From positions 1 to 7,647 of the forward strand of contig DAAK01000209.1 in NCBI GenBank assembly GCA_001701075.1: DNA of 7,647 nt. Reading direction: 5' to 3'. The notes beneath the pieces are model-generated. The model searched no databases and had not been told where the DNA came from. It was given only the letters and a program-made list of their open reading frames with translations. Below, in pieces: positions 5,414 to 7,647 of the stretch; position 1 is the stretch's first letter; the number at the start of each line of letters is the position of its first letter. The stretch is from Bacteroidales bacterium GP3 (GTDB lineage: Bacteria; Bacteroidota; Bacteroidia; Bacteroidales; Muribaculaceae). A program made the translations under genes and the position numbers.

Positions 5414-6240
5414 TCCACATCCTTCAATATCACTCTCTTCTCAGAGTCGAGGAGATAGAGAGTCGGCATCGCAGGGAGGTCGTAGAGCTCACTGTCGAGA
5501 ATCCCGGTAAGGTCATATCCCACTTGCCAGTTTGCCGGCATCCTGTCCTTGTCCTTTTCCCATACATCCCTCTTCCCTTCAGCATATATCGCAAGCACCT
5601 TCAGCCGACCCGCCGCCACGGCACTGTTTATCCTTTCGTCGTCAGCAAGCATATCAAGGATATCCTTGCAATGCGTACATTCCGGGTCGTAGAACACCAA
5701 CAGCAGTTTTTCAGCCTCAGTCCCATGCAGCAACTGCTGCTTTCCATCGCGGTCAATATATCGGAAATCATTCGCTATGCTCCCTTGCCGATTCAGCAAA
5801 GCAAGGCGAAGATACTCCTCCCCCGTCTCACGCAAGGATTCAGGAAGCGAATCGACTGCAAGCAGACTTTCAAGATATGCTATATATCGTGTCTCATCCC
5901 TCACCGGGGAAGCCGGGTTATATAGATACAGCTCCGCCAACCTGTCTACCATCGACAAAGCCACATCGTCATGCCTTATTCCATTAAGGAAAATGCCGAG
6001 ACTCTTGCGGATGGAAGCACTGTCAGACACCTGCATCAGTTTCACGAGCTGCACCATCCGCTTCGTCATGACCGCCTCATCCTGCAGTGAATCCGTCGCG
6101 CCATAGTCAATGGCACTGACATAACGCATTATCTCTGCCTCTGGACTTCCAGCAGCTTCCGCCGACTGTCCAGATGCCCCCGCACCGCAAGAGAATAATG
6201 CCATAAGCATCATTAGATATATGATTCCGCTTAACTTCAT
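5383..6240 (-). CDS. Thioredoxin-like lipoprotein with DUF5106-like N-terminal part
   Basis: This 285-aa exported protein has a signal peptide with hydrophobic core IIYLMMLMALF and a lipobox LFSC, giving lipidated C18. Residues of about 33-150 are helical and resemble the DUF5106 region that precedes thioredoxin folds in Bacteroidota. Residues of about 155-280 are thioredoxin/TlpA-like, with the redox pair C188-x-x-C191 (CTHC) and a cis-proline motif AMPTLYLLD (P259). It probably reduces or isomerises disulfides in the periplasm or at the outer membrane. No acidic cluster follows C18, so surface export is not indicated. It starts 3 bp after the stop of the upstream gene and is likely translationally coupled to it. 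The last nine residues come from a repeated palindrome. Confidence 0.85.
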   Translation of the reverse strand: MKLSGIIYLMMLMALFSCGAGASGQSAEAAGSPEAEIMRYVSAIDYGATDSLQDEAVMTKRMVQLVKLMQVSDSASIRKSLGIFLNGIRHDDVALSMVDRLAELYLYNPASPVRDETRYIAYLESLLAVDSLPESLRETGEEYLRLALLNRQGSIANDFRYIDRDGKQQLLHGTEAEKLLLVFYDPECTHCKDILDMLADDERINSAVAAGRLKVLAIYAEGKRDVWEKDKDRMPANWQVGYDLTGILDSELYDLPAMPTLYLLDSEKRVILKDVEINSTFASES

Positions 6241-6243
6241 CTC

Positions 6244-7647
6244 TCATTTCCTATCGCGGACACAACGAATTGGTCCAGCAACTGACTTGAGAATTATTCT
6301 ATAATCGTATTCGAAAATATTAAAAACATCCCTATCTAAGTGAATGTGCAAGATATTTACAATATTATCCAAATCACAGGTGGCATTATGATAATTACCG
6401 CAATGTTGTGGTCGTCTGGTACTTCCATCACCATTCCTTGTACCCTGACATGGAAAATAAAGTGAAGGTCCCGGATCCGAAATAAATTTATTCCCAGTTT
6501 TATCACTCGGATCCCATTTTGATTTGGTCATGTACATATACATTCCGTAAGTTTTATTGGCAGTTTTTACCACATCATAATTTACGCCAGTCAATCCTCC
6601 ACAATCTTTAGGGTTTAATCCAGTTTTTGTGAACCCCAACCATAAATCGCCGGGAGGGACTCTCCAACCGGTTGGGCATGGGTCAAAGATAGTTTTCTTA
6701 TCTCCGTAATTGTCAAAGATATGACGATCCTTTTCTTTAAGTGTAAATGTATAATATCTCATGTTACTGAGATCGGGATCCTTACCACCCCAGAGTTTAT
6801 TGCTATGTTCTCTCATCCAATCTCCGTCTGCAAAATATTTCTTAGAGCTTCCTAAATCAGTATATCCTATGGACGGATTTTCAGTGCCACAAATATAAAC
6901 CAGTGGATTATTTATCGAAAATTTTAGTGACTCTTCTAATGAGTTGTATGTATTTCCTGTAACGGAGTAAAATGAGACTTTCGGATCAGACGCACTGCTT
7001 CCTTCAGTTTGTGTTCCAAATTCACCTGTCTGATCTATTTTGCGGTTATTAGTATAATCATAGTGGGGATCTGTGCTTGATGAAGTAAATTTTGTAGATT
7101 GTGCCTCAAAGGTATTTGAACTATCAGATCTGGATACTGCAGGGAATGGGTCTTTCCTACCCCATTGATAAATCATACCATGAGTCCTTACAACAGCATT
7201 ATAATTGTTTACATTTGACGGTTCATTATCAAGCGCTCCCAAATTGCAAGGCATGATGGCATATCCAGGCACTCGGTCATAAGATGGATCTTCTATAAGT
7301 TCGTTTTTAAAGTCATCTTGTGCTTGCTGCCAACTGTATATTTTCCCCTGTATAGTATCACCATTTACTACTTTATCACCTTCCCATCTGTATGTGGTAT
7401 AGACAATGGCATTCCCGACATTACTTGGGTCATTGTCTCTAATCCAGATATGCCATGACCATATTATCTCATCATCTTTGTTGAAAGCACCAATCAAGGC
7501 ATTCCCTTCTTTATTTGTTTTCACTGTTATCTCACTATGAAGTGGGTATTGTTCATTAGGGATTATTTTAACCAAATCTCCTTTGGAATTATTCCCAATC
7601 GCATCCTTGGTCTGCCAGAGAATCTGAACATCCTTTATCACTTTCTT
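6244..7647 (-). CDS. Large surface protein, fimbrillin/FISUMP-like C-terminal region (partial)
   Basis: The frame is open to the right edge, so the start lies outside. The GTG at 7641 is internal. The visible 467 residues contain HGMIYQWGRKDPFP (about 157-170), DPCPTGWRVPP (about 340) and end AGPIRCVRDRK. This set is typical of the C-terminal modules of large Bacteroidota cell-surface or fimbria-associated proteins (fimbrillin-like, or FISUMP-like with its GWRxP motif). Eight cysteines are present, including CNLG, ICG, DPCP, DCGG, PCQG, HCG, TCD and RCV. The coding sequence looks more AT-rich than the downstream gene. Without the N-terminus I cannot tell a fimbrial tip subunit from another adhesin-like protein. 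Confidence 0.7.
   Translation of the reverse strand, partial: KKVIKDVQILWQTKDAIGNNSKGDLVKIIPNEQYPLHSEITVKTNKEGNALIGAFNKDDEIIWSWHIWIRDNDPSNVGNAIVYTTYRWEGDKVVNGDTIQGKIYSWQQAQDDFKNELIEDPSYDRVPGYAIMPCNLGALDNEPSNVNNYNAVVRTHGMIYQWGRKDPFPAVSRSDSSNTFEAQSTKFTSSSTDPHYDYTNNRKIDQTGEFGTQTEGSSASDPKVSFYSVTGNTYNSLEESLKFSINNPLVYICGTENPSIGYTDLGSSKKYFADGDWMREHSNKLWGGKDPDLSNMRYYTFTLKEKDRHIFDNYGDKKTIFDPCPTGWRVPPGDLWLGFTKTGLNPKDCGGLTGVNYDVVKTANKTYGMYMYMTKSKWDPSDKTGNKFISDPGPSLYFPCQGTRNGDGSTRRPQHCGNYHNATCDLDNIVNILHIHLDRDVFNIFEYDYRIILKSVAGPIRCVRDRK

Noticed and set aside
7639..7641. GTG as the start of the surface protein gene
   Set aside because: The frame stays open to the window edge and the protein begins mid-domain with no signal peptide, so the true start is outside.

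Overview
The window comes from a Bacteroidales-type genome, probably Bacteroides or a relative. The evidence is repeated use of the Bacteroidota promoter pattern (a -33 TTG/TTTG-like box, 20 bp, then a -7 box TAnnTTTG), a thioredoxin-like lipoprotein with a DUF5106-like N-terminal part, and a large cell-surface protein of the fimbrillin/FISUMP-like type. The genus cannot be fixed from the sequence alone.

Layout, left to right. (1) Positions 1-2420 are most of an IS21-family insertion sequence read leftward. istA (DDE transposase) overlaps istB (AAA+ helper ATPase) by ATGA; istB runs off the left edge. The right-hand terminus carries two perfect 20-bp direct repeats. (2) Positions 2421-2743 are an AT-rich spacer with a 26-bp perfect palindrome and a complete promoter with an inverted repeat over its -33 box. 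(3) Positions 2744-5116 are one gene for an AlbA_2 (Schlafen-like)/winged-helix protein, split by an IS110-family element. Joining 3214 to 4790 restores a 265-codon reading frame. The restored gene still looks internally shortened compared with its family. (4) The IS110 element (about 1575 bp, core to core) has an intact 353-aa DEDD transposase read leftward. The 5' non-coding region has three stem-loops laid out like a bridge RNA. The last can be read as a donor-binding loop: one side is identical to 10 nt of one element end and the other is complementary to 9 nt of the other end, and both include the CT core. A -7 box at the element's left end gains a correctly spaced -33 box only when the two ends are joined, as in a circle.

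(5) Positions 5117-5382 hold a leftward rho-independent terminator, degenerate 7-bp tandem repeats and a second copy of the palindrome family, which here encodes the last residues and stop codon of the next gene. (6) Positions 5383-7647 are a leftward operon. A large secreted or surface protein with eight cysteines in its visible part (start beyond the right edge) is followed after 3 bp by a lipoprotein with a CTHC thioredoxin-like site.

How the parts relate: the two IS elements are independent, and the IS110 element has inactivated the AlbA_2 gene. The surface protein and thiol lipoprotein are probably co-transcribed and end at the terminator at 5177-5214. The most notable feature is the readable bridge-RNA-like locus. 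Its donor guides fit well, but I could not find target guides that match the site it occupies.
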